Translations under genes and position numbers: made by a program
The notes under the pieces: model-generated
The model's database searches: none
The model's input: the letters and a program-made list of their open reading frames with translations, nothing else
What the model was told of the DNA's origin: nothing
Shown here: one piece after another, positions 63,921 to 64,000 of the stretch
Layout of the letters: every line of letters starts with the position of its first letter
Position numbering within the stretch: position 1 is the stretch's first letter
NCBI RefSeq assembly: GCF_014251595.1
Contig: NZ_CP059192.1
Location: 155,020 to 219,019 of the forward strand
Source: Blattabacterium cuenoti
GTDB taxonomy: Bacteria > Bacteroidota > Bacteroidia > Flavobacteriales > Blattabacteriaceae
Length of the DNA stretch: 64,000 bases
Direction of reading: 5' to 3'

Positions 63921-64000
63921 CACATTTTTATTTTATTAATGGAGTATTTTCGAATTTGATCTATTAAATACTCGTTTTCTTTATGAGTTCCTACTGTAAT
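63920..64000 (-). CDS. hisC: Histidinol-phosphate aminotransferase, C-terminal end only
   Basis: The last 26 codons before a TGA on the reverse strand read ITVGTHKENEYLIDQIRKYS followed by a basic tail. This matches the end of HisC (R/I-TVGTPEEN...), and the position just upstream of hisB fits the usual order. The gene continues beyond the right edge of the window. The identification rests on this short stretch plus context. Confidence 0.82.
   Translation of the reverse strand: MTVGTHKENEYLIDQIRKYSINKIKM

Overview
The window is very AT-rich, densely packed chromosomal DNA from a member of the Flavobacteriales (Bacteroidota) with a reduced genome. The best fit is a Blattabacterium, the cockroach fat-body endosymbiont. 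This rests on base composition, on flavobacterial protein traits (AccD without its zinc ribbon, a coiled-coil 'zinc ribbon' protein without cysteines, a fused E1 2-oxoacid dehydrogenase, pdhB standing alone), on promoters of the Bacteroidota TAnnTTTG type, and on retention of purine, histidine and lysine/peptidoglycan genes together with a glycerol utilisation cluster. The species assignment is inference; no search was run. I find 58 protein genes, the last cut by the right edge. I see no tRNA, rRNA, CRISPR, insertion sequence, prophage or clear pseudogene, and no gene-free stretch reaches 300 bases.

Layout from left to right. Positions 1-6.5 kb: gyrA, prc (opposite strand), surE and ruvB. 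Positions 6.5-21.7 kb: a single forward run purA-purB-purL-purE-purC-purF-purM-purN-purH-purD-guaA, which covers de novo IMP synthesis and the AMP branch, plus the last GMP step; purK and guaB are not here. Positions 21.7-23.6 kb: fbaA-accD in reverse. Positions 23.7-30.7 kb: a RecB/AddA-like helicase lacking its nuclease end, lipA, a Nif3 protein, a coiled-coil protein, a redoxin and nrnA. Positions 30.7-33.5 kb: reverse dapD-tsaC-cca, running into nrnA. Positions 33.6-34.6 kb: ruvX and def.

Positions 34.6-47.8 kb: a long reverse block that reads E1, ilvE, argS, ffh, glpD, glpK, glpF, thrS, infC, rpmI, rplT. It joins branched-chain amino acid metabolism, translation, protein targeting and glycerol uptake. 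Its thrS is N-terminally truncated and has neither TGS nor editing domain, and infC can only start at an AUU-type codon. Positions 47.8-54.4 kb: ndk, a LemA protein and a TPM protein, valS, folA, a bifunctional nuclease, and an unrecognised lipoprotein with two tandem-repeat tracts followed by a clear intrinsic terminator. Positions 54.4-60.0 kb: pdhB, metF, serS, rsmA, folD and queE. Positions 60.0-64.0 kb: reverse hisC(partial)-hisB-hisH-hisA-hisF-hisIE.

Together the genes describe a cell that makes purines, histidine, DAP, lipoyl groups and folate C1 units, takes up glycerol, and has trimmed parts of its repair and proofreading machinery. No new multi-gene system stands out. The most unusual items are the editing-less ThrRS, the nuclease-less RecB-like helicase, the repeat-bearing lipoprotein, the NPC variant in GlpF and a 23-base poly-A run at the left edge.
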